A stretch of 64,000 bases of DNA from Sphingobium naphthae (GCF_020782235.1 NZ_JAJGNO010000006.1:124001-188000); one strand, 5' to 3'; positions 52,520 through 62,676 are shown, counted from the stretch's first letter. Notes: generated by a model from the letters alone, not told the origin. Made by a program: numbers and translations.

Positions 52520-53728
52520 TCAGAGCGAGGAGCCCAGCTTCACAACATTTGCGCGGCGGCGAGTCGGCAGCGCTTCGGTATAGAGGCTGGCCATCGGCTC
52601 GTCCTCGACCTCGATCGTCGACTCCGACGTGAAGCCGTTGAAGCCGGTGCGCATCGCCGCGCCATAGGCGCCGAGCATGCCGATTTCGATATAGTCGCCG
52701 GCCTTCACGTCCGAAGGGAGCATGAAGGGGCCGACCATATGGTCCATGTCGTCGCAGGTAGGGCCGTAGAAGGAGAAGCCCTCCAGCGTTTCCAGGCTCG
52801 CCTCTTCGCGCAGCAGTTCGACCGGGAAGCGCCAGCCGATATGCGCCGCGTCGAACAGCGCGCCATAGGCGCCGTCGTTGATGTACAGCTCATTGCCGCG
52901 GCGACGCTCGACGCGTACCACGACCGAGCTATATTCGGCCGACAGCGCGCGGCCGGGCTCGCACCAAAGTTCCGCCGAATAGCTGATCGGCAGGCTTTCG
53001 AAGCCGCGGTGAATGGCGTCGAAATACCGCTCCAGCGACACCGGCTCCATGCCCGGATAGACCGACGGGAAGCCGCCGCCGACATCGATGATGTCGACCG
53101 TGACCGCAGCATCGACGATCGCCGCGCGGACGCGCTCGATCGCGTCGCTATAGGCCTGGGGGCTCATCGCCTGGCTGCCGACATGGAAGCAGATGCCCAG
53201 CGCATCGGCCGCCTGGCGCGTGGCCATCAGCAGTTCGCGCGTCTCGCCCAGCTCGGCGCCGAATTTCGACGCGAGGCTGAGTTCGGAATGTTCGGAGGAC
53301 ACGCGCAGGCGCACGCACAGCTCCAGATCGGTCGCGTCGCCGGTGGCGCGCATGATCTTCTCCAGCTCGTCAATGGTATCGAGCGAGAAGGTGCGCACGC
53401 CATGCACATGATAGGCTTCCGCAATCGCTTCCTCAGCCTTGACGGGATGCATGAAGCACAGCTTCACGCCTTCCTCGCCGGCGAGCGCATCGGCAACCAG
53501 CCGCACTTCGGCGATCGAGGCCACGTCGAAATGCGTGATGCCCGATGCGAACAGCGTGCGGATCAGATCAGGAGACGGGTTCGCCTTCACCGCATAGAGC
53601 GAGCGGCCCGGAAACTTCTCGACAAAGAAGCGGGCGGCCCGAGCAGCGGCCTCGGGGCGAATCAGCGTTACCGGTGCTGCCGGTTTGAGGGTGGTCGCTA
53701 CCCCCAGCGCGCTATGATGCTTGTGCAA
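52520..53728 (-). CDS. Ornithine/lysine decarboxylase, type III PLP-dependent (alanine-racemase fold)
   Basis: Decarboxylates ornithine (and often lysine) to putrescine (cadaverine), the entry to polyamine synthesis. 402 residues: Schiff-base lysine K48 (YAVKAN), GGGF at 217-220 and EPGR at 257-260 bind PLP phosphate, and C325 in GPTCDDMDH is the dimer-interface active-site cysteine. The start is an unusual TTG at 53728 with GGAGGT eight bases before it; no in-frame ATG is near. Whether lysine or ornithine is preferred cannot be told by eye. It lies 150 bases from the carboxyspermidine decarboxylase gene, both on the minus strand. Confidence 0.93.
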   Translation of the reverse strand: MHKHHSALGVATTLKPAAPVTLIRPEAAARAARFFVEKFPGRSLYAVKANPSPDLIRTLFASGITHFDVASIAEVRLVADALAGEEGVKLCFMHPVKAEEAIAEAYHVHGVRTFSLDTIDELEKIMRATGDATDLELCVRLRVSSEHSELSLASKFGAELGETRELLMATRQAADALGICFHVGSQAMSPQAYSDAIERVRAAIVDAAVTVDIIDVGGGFPSVYPGMEPVSLERYFDAIHRGFESLPISYSAELWCEPGRALSAEYSSVVVRVERRRGNELYINDGAYGALFDAAHIGWRFPVELLREEASLETLEGFSFYGPTCDDMDHMVGPFMLPSDVKAGDYIEIGMLGAYGAAMRTGFNGFTSESTIEVEDEPMASLYTEALPTRRRANVVKLGSSL

Positions 53729-53878
53729 TTCAAGGGACCTCCAGTGTAGTCGTTGGCAGTAAGAAGCTGCCTTGCGGTGGAAGTCCCATGGGGCAGCGGA
53801 CGGCCGATATATGCGGCGGGGTCCCCCCTGTAAAGCGCCTGTGGAAATTTTGTTGCGCGACGGACCGTGAGGCGTGCG

Positions 53879-55051
53879 TCAGGAGAGACGAGCCTTGAAA
53901 TCCTGATAGGAAAAGGACCGAATTTCCGTGAGTTCATCGGTATCGCTGTTCCAGAGCCAAATGGAGGGCAGCGGAACGCCGTTGAAGGTGTTGGTCTTCA
54001 CCATCGAATAATGGGCCTGATCGAGGAAGGCGATCCGCGCCCCCGGTTCGGCGCCGCCGGGGACTCGATAGTCGCCGATAATGTCCCCCGCGAGGCAGGA
54101 CGGCCCCCCGAGTCGCGTGACTGGCCCTTCGCTGCCTTCATGCAGCATGGCAGGGCGATAGGGCGCTTCGATCACGTCGGGCATGTGGCAGGTGGCGCTG
54201 ATGTCGGTGATGGCGACGGGCATCCCGTTATGGATGACGTCGAGGATTTCGCCGACCAGGATGCCGGCGTCGAGCGCCATGGCTTCGCCCGGTTCGATAT
54301 AGAGGTCGAGACCGGTCTGCGCCTTGATCCGCTGCAGAAAGGCGATGAGGTCGTCGATCTGGTAATCGGCGCGAGTGACATGATGGCCGCCGCCGAAGTT
54401 CAGCCATTTGAGATCGGCGACATGGGGCATGACGCGCGATTCGATCGCGCCCCAGGTGCGCTGGAGCGGCAGGAAATCCTGTTCGCACAGATTGTGGATA
54501 TGGAGGCCATCGACGCCCTCCAGATGTTCGGCGCGCAGCTGGTCCACCGGAAAGCCGAGGCGGCTGTGCGGCTGCGACGGATCATATTTGGGCACTTCGC
54601 CTTCGGCATGGAGCGGGTTGAGACGCAGGCCGATGTCGAAGTTCACACCGTCCTTGCGGGCGGCGTCGATCACTGGCTTCATGCGCGCGATCTGGCCGGG
54701 GCTGTTGAAGATGGCATGGTCGGAAATCCGCAGGATTTCGGCGAGATCGTCGGGTTTGTAGGCGGCGCAGTAGGTCGCCACCTCACCCTTATATTCCTCG
54801 CGACCCAGGCGCGCTTCATAGATGCCCGACGCGCAGACGCCGTCGAGATATTCGCTGATCACCCCGCCCAGCGACCACATGGAAAAGGCCTTGAGCGCGC
54901 CCAGCACCTTGATCCCGGCGCGGTCGCCGATGTCGCGCAAGACCGACAGGTTGCGCCGCACCGCCGCCTCATCCACCACGAAGGCGGGCGACGGGACGCG
55001 GTACAGGTCGAAGCGAGCGAAGGCGGCGGGATCGCCGGCGCGGGTTTCCAT
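53879..55051 (-). CDS. nspC: Carboxynorspermidine/carboxyspermidine decarboxylase
   Basis: Removes the carboxyl from carboxy(nor)spermidine to give (nor)spermidine. 390 residues of the alanine-racemase fold: K54 in VLGALKAFSMWS is the PLP lysine, NFGGGHHVTR and YIEPGEAMA bind the cofactor, and GPSCLAGD supplies the interface cysteine. ATG 55051 follows AGGAG by 10 bases, and the gene begins seven bases after the exported hydrolase. Together with the dehydrogenase at 56289 it forms the SAM-independent route from putrescine and aspartate semialdehyde. Confidence 0.94.
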   Translation of the reverse strand: METRAGDPAAFARFDLYRVPSPAFVVDEAAVRRNLSVLRDIGDRAGIKVLGALKAFSMWSLGGVISEYLDGVCASGIYEARLGREEYKGEVATYCAAYKPDDLAEILRISDHAIFNSPGQIARMKPVIDAARKDGVNFDIGLRLNPLHAEGEVPKYDPSQPHSRLGFPVDQLRAEHLEGVDGLHIHNLCEQDFLPLQRTWGAIESRVMPHVADLKWLNFGGGHHVTRADYQIDDLIAFLQRIKAQTGLDLYIEPGEAMALDAGILVGEILDVIHNGMPVAITDISATCHMPDVIEAPYRPAMLHEGSEGPVTRLGGPSCLAGDIIGDYRVPGGAEPGARIAFLDQAHYSMVKTNTFNGVPLPSIWLWNSDTDELTEIRSFSYQDFKARLS

Positions 55052-55058
55052 GGAATAG

Positions 55059-56159
55059 TTACTCCTGATCCGCCAGCGGGCGGACATCGTTGATCAGGGC
55101 CTGAAGGACCAGGCCGGGTTCCTCGACCATCGGCATGTGGGCCGAATGCTCGAACCAGATGGTCTTCTTCACGGGCGCTTCCAGCCGGTCCATCCATTGC
55201 GCAGCGAGCGGCGAGGGCACGGTATAGTCAGTGCGACCCAGCATCATGATGACCGGCAGCTTCATGTCTCGCACCTGCGCGAAGCTGATGTCGGCGACGC
55301 GCGGCCACAAGGTGGTGGTCGAAAATTCGCTGCCCGCGGCCCAGGCCTTGCGGTCTTCGGGCGTATAGTCGGGCGATAGGCGTGGCGTCTGGAAATAGAG
55401 CGTGGGATCGGGCCGATCGGCCATCAGCGAGCCATAGGGGATGGCATAGCGCCGCCAGCCATCGGCCTTGTCGATCGTGAACGGCCCGCTTTCGGGATAG
55501 GGAGCAAGCGCTTCGATCGCCTTCACGGCCTCGGCATTGCCAGCCTTCCTGGCCTGCGCGATCGTCCAGTCCATGCCCATGCGTTCGCCAGCGCGGAAGT
55601 CGATCGCCTGGCCCATGCCGACATAGGCATGGAGCAGGTCGGGACGCTTGATCGCGACCGACAGCCCCACCGCCGAGCCCCAGCTGTGGCCCAGCAGGAA
55701 GACTTTGCGCTTGCCATAGCGGGTCTTGAGATAGTCGATCAATTCGATGGCGTCATCGCGATAGCGATCCAGCGTCATGGTCGGCGCGATCGTCCTAGGA
55801 TCGTTCAGGGCGTAGCTTTTGCCGGCACCGCGCTGGTCCCACTGGACGACGGTGAAGAAATCCTCCCATGGCCGCTGGAACGACCAGGCAAAGGGCATTT
55901 CTACTGCACCGGGGCCGCCATGGACATAGATGAGGAGCGGATTGGCCCGATCGGCGCCGCGCACATTGATCGCCTGCCGCGCGCCGCCCAGGGTCACGAT
56001 CAGATTTTCCTGCACGCCGGTCGGCGTCACGATCCGATTAACGTCGGCGACGATGGCCTTGGCCGGAGCATAGGGATCGGCGGGCTGCTGCGCCGACGCA
56101 GGCGCAGCAGTCAACAGCAAGGCCATCGCCGCAAGGGGCGTAGATGAGAGCCTATCCAT
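55059..56159 (-). CDS. Exported alpha/beta hydrolase (proline iminopeptidase-like)
   Basis: 366 residues with a Sec signal peptide (MDRLSSTPLAAMALLLTAAP through ASA). The HGGPGAVE oxyanion motif, VVQWDQRGAGKS, nucleophile elbow LGHSWGSAV and a histidine in EHSAHMPMVEE resemble S33 prolyl iminopeptidases. It should act in the periplasm; substrate unknown. ATG 56159 is preferred because GGAG lies eight bases before it and it opens the signal peptide. It is inserted between the two carboxyspermidine-pathway genes on the same strand. Confidence 0.88.
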   Translation of the reverse strand: MDRLSSTPLAAMALLLTAAPASAQQPADPYAPAKAIVADVNRIVTPTGVQENLIVTLGGARQAINVRGADRANPLLIYVHGGPGAVEMPFAWSFQRPWEDFFTVVQWDQRGAGKSYALNDPRTIAPTMTLDRYRDDAIELIDYLKTRYGKRKVFLLGHSWGSAVGLSVAIKRPDLLHAYVGMGQAIDFRAGERMGMDWTIAQARKAGNAEAVKAIEALAPYPESGPFTIDKADGWRRYAIPYGSLMADRPDPTLYFQTPRLSPDYTPEDRKAWAAGSEFSTTTLWPRVADISFAQVRDMKLPVIMMLGRTDYTVPSPLAAQWMDRLEAPVKKTIWFEHSAHMPMVEEPGLVLQALINDVRPLADQE

Positions 56160-56246
56160 CAATACCACTCCGTCAGACCCGCGCTGAAACGAGTCACGTG
56201 CCTCATGTCGCACGGGTGTTCAGGCGAGAGGGCACCGCCCGCGGCG

Positions 56247-56275
56247 CGAGATCCCAGCCCGCGCCGGGATGACGA
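56247..56275. repeat. Candidate interspersed palindromic repeat (CGTCATCCCGGCGCGGGCTGGGATC type)
   Basis: On the minus strand the bases read as an imperfect palindrome with CGTCATCCCGGCGCGGGC followed by TGGGATC. Similar intergenic repeats beginning GTCATCCC or GTCATTCCC are widespread in proteobacterial genomes. Only one copy was noticed in this window, so family membership rests on memory. Confidence 0.35.
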
Positions 56276-56288
56276 TCCTTGCGGATCA

Positions 56289-57494
<1,206 letters not shown>

Positions 57495-57659
57495 TATCGT
57501 CTCCTTAACTCAGGCGCGCGACGCCGCGCGAAAGCGCCCATATAGGAGCAGGAGGTGACAGCGCAAAGTCAGTGTGTCGGACGCTGCGGGGGCGTCCGTC
57601 CTTCACCCGCTCGCCTCCGGGCCTGCCGAAGGGCTTCGTCTGGCTGAGGAGGCGCCGCT

Positions 57660-58007
57660 CTAGAAACTGGCGCCGTCAATCTGCTGGATGGTGAGCGTGT
57701 CGATGTCCACATCCGGCACGCAGCGCAGGTTGATTGCGCGCATGTCGCCCTGGGGCGATTTGCCGAGGGCGAATGGCTCCGTGCCGCATGTCCGGCAGAA
57801 TTGATGCGTGATGGCGTGCTTGTAGAAGAGATCGTCGGTCAGCCGATCCGCGCCGCTGTCCAGCGTGAACTGGTCGGCCGGCACGAAGGTGAGAACGAAG
57901 CCTTTCCGGCTGCAATGGGAACAGTTGCAGGTCATGGCTTCGTCAGGCGCGTCGGCGGCGACGGTGAACGTGACCGCGCCGCAATGGCAGCTTCCGCTAT
58001 AGGACAT
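57660..58007 (-). CDS. GFA family (glutathione-dependent formaldehyde-activating fold) protein
   Basis: 115 residues with the GFA zinc-binding cysteine set: CHCGAV near the N-terminus, CNCSHC (about 28-33) and CRTCGTEPF (about 71-79). Gfa of Paracoccus was linked to S-hydroxymethylglutathione formation, but most relatives have no proven activity. AAGGAG precedes ATG 58007 by seven bases. It stands alone between the polyamine operon and the DNA ligase, on the same strand. Confidence 0.9.
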   Translation of the reverse strand: MSYSGSCHCGAVTFTVAADAPDEAMTCNCSHCSRKGFVLTFVPADQFTLDSGADRLTDDLFYKHAITHQFCRTCGTEPFALGKSPQGDMRAINLRCVPDVDIDTLTIQQIDGASF

Positions 58008-58034
58008 GCTTGTTCTCCTTATGATCCTTATGGA

Positions 58035-59618
58035 TCAACTCACCAGCTTCTTCAATCCCTCGACCGTGTCCGCCTCATGCGCGGGCTTGTCCTTGCGGAT
58101 GCGGGCGATGCGGGGGAAGCGCATGGCGAGGCCGGATTTGTGCCGTTTGCTGTCGTGGATGCTGTCGAACGCGACCTCCAGCACCAAGGTCTTCTCCACC
58201 TCCCGCACCGGGCCGAAGCGATTGACGGTGTTCTGGCGGACGAAGCGGTCGAGCCATTTCAGTTCCTCGTCGGTGAAGCCCGAATAGGCCTTGCCCACGG
58301 GCAGCAGCTCACCATCCGGGGTCCAGCAGCCGAACGTATAATCGGAATAGAAGGAGGAGCGCTTGCCGTGGCCGCGCTGCGCATACATCATGACGCAGTC
58401 GGCGGTCAGCGGATCGCGTTTCCATTTATACCAGAGCGCCGCCTTGCGCCCGGGGACATAGGGGCTGTCGCGGCGCTTGAGCATGACGCCTTCGATCGCG
58501 GCGTCGCGCGCGCCGGCGCGAATGTCGGCAAGGGCTTCGAAGTCGGACGCCTCGATCAGTTGCGACAGGTCGAAGCGATGCGGGTCGAGCGTGGGCACGA
58601 ACCCCTCCAGCCGGGCGCGACGCTGGTGCCAGGGCAGGGCGCGCAAGTCCTCCTCGCCGTCGATCAGCAGGTCGTAGAGGCGAACGAAGGCGGGATAATC
58701 CTCCATCATCCTGGTGGTCACGGCCTTGCGCCCGAGCCGCTGCTGAAGCGCGTTGAAGCTGGCGGCTTCCCCTCCCTGAAACTCGCCCTTCACCAGCAAT
58801 TCACCGTCCAGGACGGCATGTCCGGCGAAGGCGGCGGCGATTTCGGGGAAGCTGCCGGAGATATCATCGCCCGCGCGGCTGTAGAGGCGGGTTTCGGTGC
58901 CTGTGCCCACGATCTGGATGCGGATGCCGTCCCATTTCCATTCGGCGGCATAGTCGGTGAGGTCGACGCTGTCGGCCTCCAGGGGATGCGCGAGCATGAA
59001 GGGCCGGAAATAGGGCGTGCCTTCGGGGTCGGGGCGGCCGCTGCGCCCCTCCGCCCAGTCGAACAGCGCTTCATAGGGGGGCGAGAGAGCGTGCCAGACC
59101 TGCTCCACATCATCGACGTCGAGGCCGAACCCCTGGGCAAAGCCGGTCTTGGCGAGACGGGCGGAAATGCCGACGCGCAGGCCGCCGGTGGCGAGCTTGA
59201 GCAAGGCGAAGCGGCCCGACGAATCGAGATGGTCCATCATCTGCGCCAGCGCCTGGGGCGCGGCGGCGCGGCTGACGCCATGGAGCCGGTCGATAACGGC
59301 GGAGAGGTTCAAGGAGCCGTCGTCCACTTCGGCGGGCTGGTCCTCGCTTTTGGGCCAGAGCAGGGCGACGGTTTCGGCAAGGTCGCCGACATAGTCGCGG
59401 CTCATTTCATAGAGGACCGGATCGGTGCGGGCGCGGATCATCTCGCCGATGGCGGAGGATTTGACCGCCTTGAGATCGAGATTGCCGGTGAGCGCGGCGA
59501 GCGCCCAGCCGCGATCGGGATCGGGCGCGTCGCGCATATAGGCGGCGATCAGGTCCAGCTTGCCGTTGCGCGAGCGGGTGTAGACGAGGCCGTCGAGGAG
59601 TTGGGAGAATTGCCTCAT
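58035..59618 (-). CDS. ATP-dependent DNA ligase (cisplatin-damage-response type)
   Basis: 527 residues: an N-terminal DNA-binding domain (about 1-200), nucleotidyltransferase motif I EWKWDGIRI with the adenylated lysine K228, motif III region AVLDGELLVKG, motif IV EGVMLKRRDSPY, and the AALWYKWKR motif V, then an OB domain. This fits the ligase usually found next to an SNM1-like exonuclease and a helicase in alphaproteobacteria. ATG 59618 is preferred to 59675, which lies inside the exonuclease gene. A ligase-associated DEXH helicase is not in the window. Confidence 0.93.
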   Translation of the reverse strand: MRQFSQLLDGLVYTRSRNGKLDLIAAYMRDAPDPDRGWALAALTGNLDLKAVKSSAIGEMIRARTDPVLYEMSRDYVGDLAETVALLWPKSEDQPAEVDDGSLNLSAVIDRLHGVSRAAAPQALAQMMDHLDSSGRFALLKLATGGLRVGISARLAKTGFAQGFGLDVDDVEQVWHALSPPYEALFDWAEGRSGRPDPEGTPYFRPFMLAHPLEADSVDLTDYAAEWKWDGIRIQIVGTGTETRLYSRAGDDISGSFPEIAAAFAGHAVLDGELLVKGEFQGGEAASFNALQQRLGRKAVTTRMMEDYPAFVRLYDLLIDGEEDLRALPWHQRRARLEGFVPTLDPHRFDLSQLIEASDFEALADIRAGARDAAIEGVMLKRRDSPYVPGRKAALWYKWKRDPLTADCVMMYAQRGHGKRSSFYSDYTFGCWTPDGELLPVGKAYSGFTDEELKWLDRFVRQNTVNRFGPVREVEKTLVLEVAFDSIHDSKRHKSGLAMRFPRIARIRKDKPAHEADTVEGLKKLVS

Positions 59619-59658
59619 AGGCCAAGACCGCCGTGCGGTGGATGGAAGGTAGGAGCCA

Positions 59659-60651
59659 TCATCCCTCGACCTCATCTTCCCGCCCGACCAGCGCGAGGGC
59701 GCGGGCGCGGATCTGGTGAGTCATGCACCAGTGCAGCAGCGCTTCCTCCCGGCCATGGGTGATCCAAGTTTCGGAGGGCGCGACTTCGCGGATGGTGTCG
59801 GTCAGCTCGTCCCAGTCGGCATGATCGGAAATGACGAGGGGAAGCTCGACATTCTTCTGCCGGGCGCGCTGGCGCACGCGCATCCATCCCGACGCCATGG
59901 CAGTGATGGGCTCGGGCAGGCGGCGGCTCCAGCGATCGTTGAGCGCGGAGGGCGGCGAAAGGATGATGTGCCCGCGCATCTCCTTGGCCGGGACGCCGGT
60001 CGCGGGGCGAAGTTCGCCCAGATCGACGCCGAATTCCTGGTAGAGGGCGCACATCCGCTCCAGCGCGCCATGGATATAGATGGCGTCATGATGGCCGCGC
60101 CCGCGCAATTCGCTGATGACGCGCTGCGCCTTGCCCAGCGCATAGGCGCCCACGAGGACGCAGCGATCGGGATTGGCGTGGAGCGCGGCGAGCAGGCGAT
60201 CCATCTCGCTGCCGGTATCGGGATGGCGGAAGACCGGCAGGCCGAAAGTCGCTTCGGTGACGAAGATGTCGCAGGGTACAGGTTCGAAGGGCAGGCAGGT
60301 GGGATCGGGGCGGCGCTTATAGTCGCCGGTCACGACCACGCGCTCGCCGGCATGTTCGAGCAAGATCTGCGCCGATCCCAGCACATGGCCGGCGGGCACG
60401 TAGCGGATCCGCACGCCGCCCAGCCGCACCTCCTCGCCATAGTCGACCGCCGTGCCGCTGGCGGTGCCGTAGCGCAGGCCCATGATCGCCAGGGTCTCGC
60501 GCGTCGCCCAGACATGGCCATGGCCGCCGCGCGCATGATCGGCATGGCCATGCGTCACCAGCGCGCGCTCCTGCGGAAGGGAGGGATCGATCCACGCATC
60601 GGCGGGGCGGACATAGATGCCGGTTGGGTGCGGTTCGATCCAGTGAGCCAT
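59659..60651 (-). CDS. Ligase-associated DNA-damage-response exonuclease (MBL fold, SNM1-like)
   Basis: 330 residues of metallo-beta-lactamase fold with the metal motif HGHADH (34-39), plus VTGDYKRRPDPT and a C-terminal SDHADWDEL histidine pair of the beta-CASP type. It processes DNA ends for the adjacent ATP-dependent ligase, 40 bases downstream on the same strand. The start codon ATG 60651 faces the Pho-box-like site that precedes btaA on the opposite strand. Confidence 0.93.
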   Translation of the reverse strand: MAHWIEPHPTGIYVRPADAWIDPSLPQERALVTHGHADHARGGHGHVWATRETLAIMGLRYGTASGTAVDYGEEVRLGGVRIRYVPAGHVLGSAQILLEHAGERVVVTGDYKRRPDPTCLPFEPVPCDIFVTEATFGLPVFRHPDTGSEMDRLLAALHANPDRCVLVGAYALGKAQRVISELRGRGHHDAIYIHGALERMCALYQEFGVDLGELRPATGVPAKEMRGHIILSPPSALNDRWSRRLPEPITAMASGWMRVRQRARQKNVELPLVISDHADWDELTDTIREVAPSETWITHGREEALLHWCMTHQIRARALALVGREDEVEG

Positions 60652-60705
60652 GGGGACAGAAGATGGGAAGGGGCGGGCCGGTTCCGCAAGTCCGACCAGA
60701 AAGGC

Positions 60706-60734
60706 GAGTCATCGCAGAGTCACGGGCGCGTCAC
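60706..60734 (+). promoter_or_regulatory. Pho-box-like triple direct repeat upstream of btaA
   Basis: Three 7-mers, GAGTCAT (60706-60712), GAGTCAC (60717-60723) and GCGTCAC (60728-60734), are each separated by four bases, giving the 11-bp period of PhoB sites (consensus CTGTCAT-N4-CTGTCAT). A CCCTAT at 60753-60758 lies about 18 bases beyond, suitable for a -10 element, and the btaA start is at 60797. Confidence 0.55.
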
Positions 60735-60796
60735 GCCGCCGACACGCCATTGCCCTATCGCGCGCGGACACGAACGCGCAGCGGGGAGTCGCGAAC

Positions 60797-62029
60797 ATGG
60801 CTGTGTCAGCCCACAGGAACATCACCAAGGCCGTGCATCGGCACCGCCATCTGTCGAAGCAGGGCCTGCTGGAACGCGCCTTCACCTTCGCCTTTCGCGG
60901 ACTGGTCTATGCCCAGATCTGGGAGGACCCGGCGGTCGACATGGACGCGCTGGCGATCCAGCCCGACAGCCATGTGGTGACGATCGCCTCGGGGGGCTGC
61001 AACGTGCTGTCCTACCTGACCGCCAATCCGGCGAAGATCACGGCGGTCGACCTCAATACCGCGCATATCGCGCTCAACAAGCTGAAGCTGATGGCGGCGC
61101 AGACGCTGCCCGATCATGACAGTTTCCACCGCTTCTTCGCGCAGGCCGACAATCGCGCCAACATCGCGGCCTATCGCAATCTGGTCGCGCCGCACCTGGA
61201 CGAGGCGACGCGCCGCTATTGGGAAGGGCGCGACCTGATCGGCCGGCGACGGATCGGCGGCTTTGCCCGCGGCATCTACAAACATGGGCTGCTGGGCCGC
61301 TTCATCGGCGCGGCGCACCTGCTGGCGCGGCTGCACGGCGTCAATCCCAAGCGGATGCTGGACGCGCGCACGCGCGAGGAGCAGCTGGAGATTTTCGAGC
61401 GCGAACTGGCGCCGATCTTCGACAAGGGGTTCGTGCGCTGGCTGACGAGCCAGCCGGCCTCACTCTTTGGCCTAGGCATCCCGCCCGCGCAGTTCGAGGC
61501 GCTGGCCGGGGACGACCGGATGGACGCGGTGCTGAAGGCGCGCCTCAAGAAGCTCGCCTGCGACTTTGATCTGAAAGACAATTATTTCGCGGTTCAGGCG
61601 TTCGGCCGCGGCTATGCCGCCAAGGATGCGCAGGCCGAGGGGCCATTGCCCCCCTATCTGCAGGCGGCGAACCATGCCGACGTGCGCGCCCGCGCGGCGC
61701 GGGTCGACGTGCGGCACGTCAACTTCACCGACTTCCTCGCCAGCCAGCCGGCCGCGTCCTGCGACCGCTATATCCTGCTCGACGCGCAGGACTGGATGGA
61801 CGACGACCAGTTGAACGCGCTGTGGGCGCAGATCACGCGGACGGCGAAGCCGGGCGCGCGCGTGCTGTTCCGCACGGCGGGCGAGCCGAGCATCCTGCCG
61901 GGCCGGGTCGGCGACGCCGTGCTGGGGCGCTGGGAGTATCGCGCCGAGGCGTCGCGCGACTATACCGCGCGCGACCGGTCGGCCATCTATGGCGGCGTGC
62001 ATCTCTATGTGCTGAAGGACGCTGTGTGA
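60797..62029 (+). CDS. btaA: BtaA: SAM:diacylglycerol 3-amino-3-carboxypropyltransferase
   Basis: Transfers the aminocarboxypropyl group of SAM to diacylglycerol, first step of DGTS betaine-lipid synthesis, at the inner membrane. 410 residues (Rhodobacter BtaA about 415): DUF3419 family, with FTFAFRGLVYAQIWEDPAVD and the SAM loop TIASGGCNVLSYL, then AVDLNTAHIALN. GGGGAG lies eight bases before ATG 60797. The GTGA overlap with btaB couples the two steps. DGTS replaces phospholipid under phosphate limitation; the site upstream fits PhoB control. Confidence 0.93.
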   Translation: MAVSAHRNITKAVHRHRHLSKQGLLERAFTFAFRGLVYAQIWEDPAVDMDALAIQPDSHVVTIASGGCNVLSYLTANPAKITAVDLNTAHIALNKLKLMAAQTLPDHDSFHRFFAQADNRANIAAYRNLVAPHLDEATRRYWEGRDLIGRRRIGGFARGIYKHGLLGRFIGAAHLLARLHGVNPKRMLDARTREEQLEIFERELAPIFDKGFVRWLTSQPASLFGLGIPPAQFEALAGDDRMDAVLKARLKKLACDFDLKDNYFAVQAFGRGYAAKDAQAEGPLPPYLQAANHADVRARAARVDVRHVNFTDFLASQPAASCDRYILLDAQDWMDDDQLNALWAQITRTAKPGARVLFRTAGEPSILPGRVGDAVLGRWEYRAEASRDYTARDRSAIYGGVHLYVLKDAV

Positions 62030-62676
62030 GCGATCATAAGGGGCTGATGGACGGGGTCTATCGCTACCAGCGGCACATCTATGACCTGACGCGCAAATAT
62101 TATCTGCTGGGGCGGGACGGGCTGATCGCCGATCTGGACGTGCCCGCCGGCGGCGCGGTGCTGGAAATCGGCTGCGGCACGGGGCGCAACCTGATCGCGG
62201 TCGGCAAGGCCTGGCCGCGGGCGGCGCTATATGGCGTCGACATTTCGGAGGCGATGCTGGCGACGGCGCGCGGCTGCGTGGCGAAGGCGGGGATCGGCGA
62301 TCGCGTGACGCTGGCGCAGGGCGACGCCTGCGGTTTCGACGCGCAGGCGCTGTTCGGGCGCGCGAGCTTCGACCGGGTGTTCATCAGCTATGCGCTGTCG
62401 ATGATCCCGGACTGGGAAGCGGCGCTGCGGCAGGCGGCGCGCTGCGTGGCGCCGGGCGGCAGGCTGGAGATCGTCGATTTCGGGCAGCAGGAGCGCTTGC
62501 CGGGGCTTTGGAGGCGCGCGCTGTTCGGCTGGCTGGAGGCGTTCCATGTATCGCCGCGCGCGGGCCTCCATGTGGCGATCGAGCGGCTGGCGCAGGATGT
62601 CGGCGGCGTGGCGCAGAGCCGGGCGCTCTATCGCGGCTATGCGGTGCGCGGCGGGTTGATCAGGGCTGAGGCATAA
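62026..62676 (+). CDS. btaB: BtaB-like SAM methyltransferase (trimethylates DGHS to DGTS)
   Basis: A 216-residue class I methyltransferase, close to Rhodobacter BtaB (about 210). SAM loop LEIGCGTGRNLIAVGKA, acidic loop GVDISEAML, and motif IV region VFISYALSMIPDWE. BtaB N-methylates diacylglyceryl-homoserine three times. The start is GTG 62026 in a GTGA overlap with btaA, so both are made from one transcript. Gene identity rests mainly on this operon context plus size. Confidence 0.9.
   Translation: MSDHKGLMDGVYRYQRHIYDLTRKYYLLGRDGLIADLDVPAGGAVLEIGCGTGRNLIAVGKAWPRAALYGVDISEAMLATARGCVAKAGIGDRVTLAQGDACGFDAQALFGRASFDRVFISYALSMIPDWEAALRQAARCVAPGGRLEIVDFGQQERLPGLWRRALFGWLEAFHVSPRAGLHVAIERLAQDVGGVAQSRALYRGYAVRGGLIRAEA

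Noticed and set aside
57555..57647. 30-codon GTG open frame in the gap upstream of the carboxyspermidine dehydrogenase gene
   Set aside because: Its AGGAGG overlaps the start codon, leaving no spacing, and the peptide has no recognisable character.
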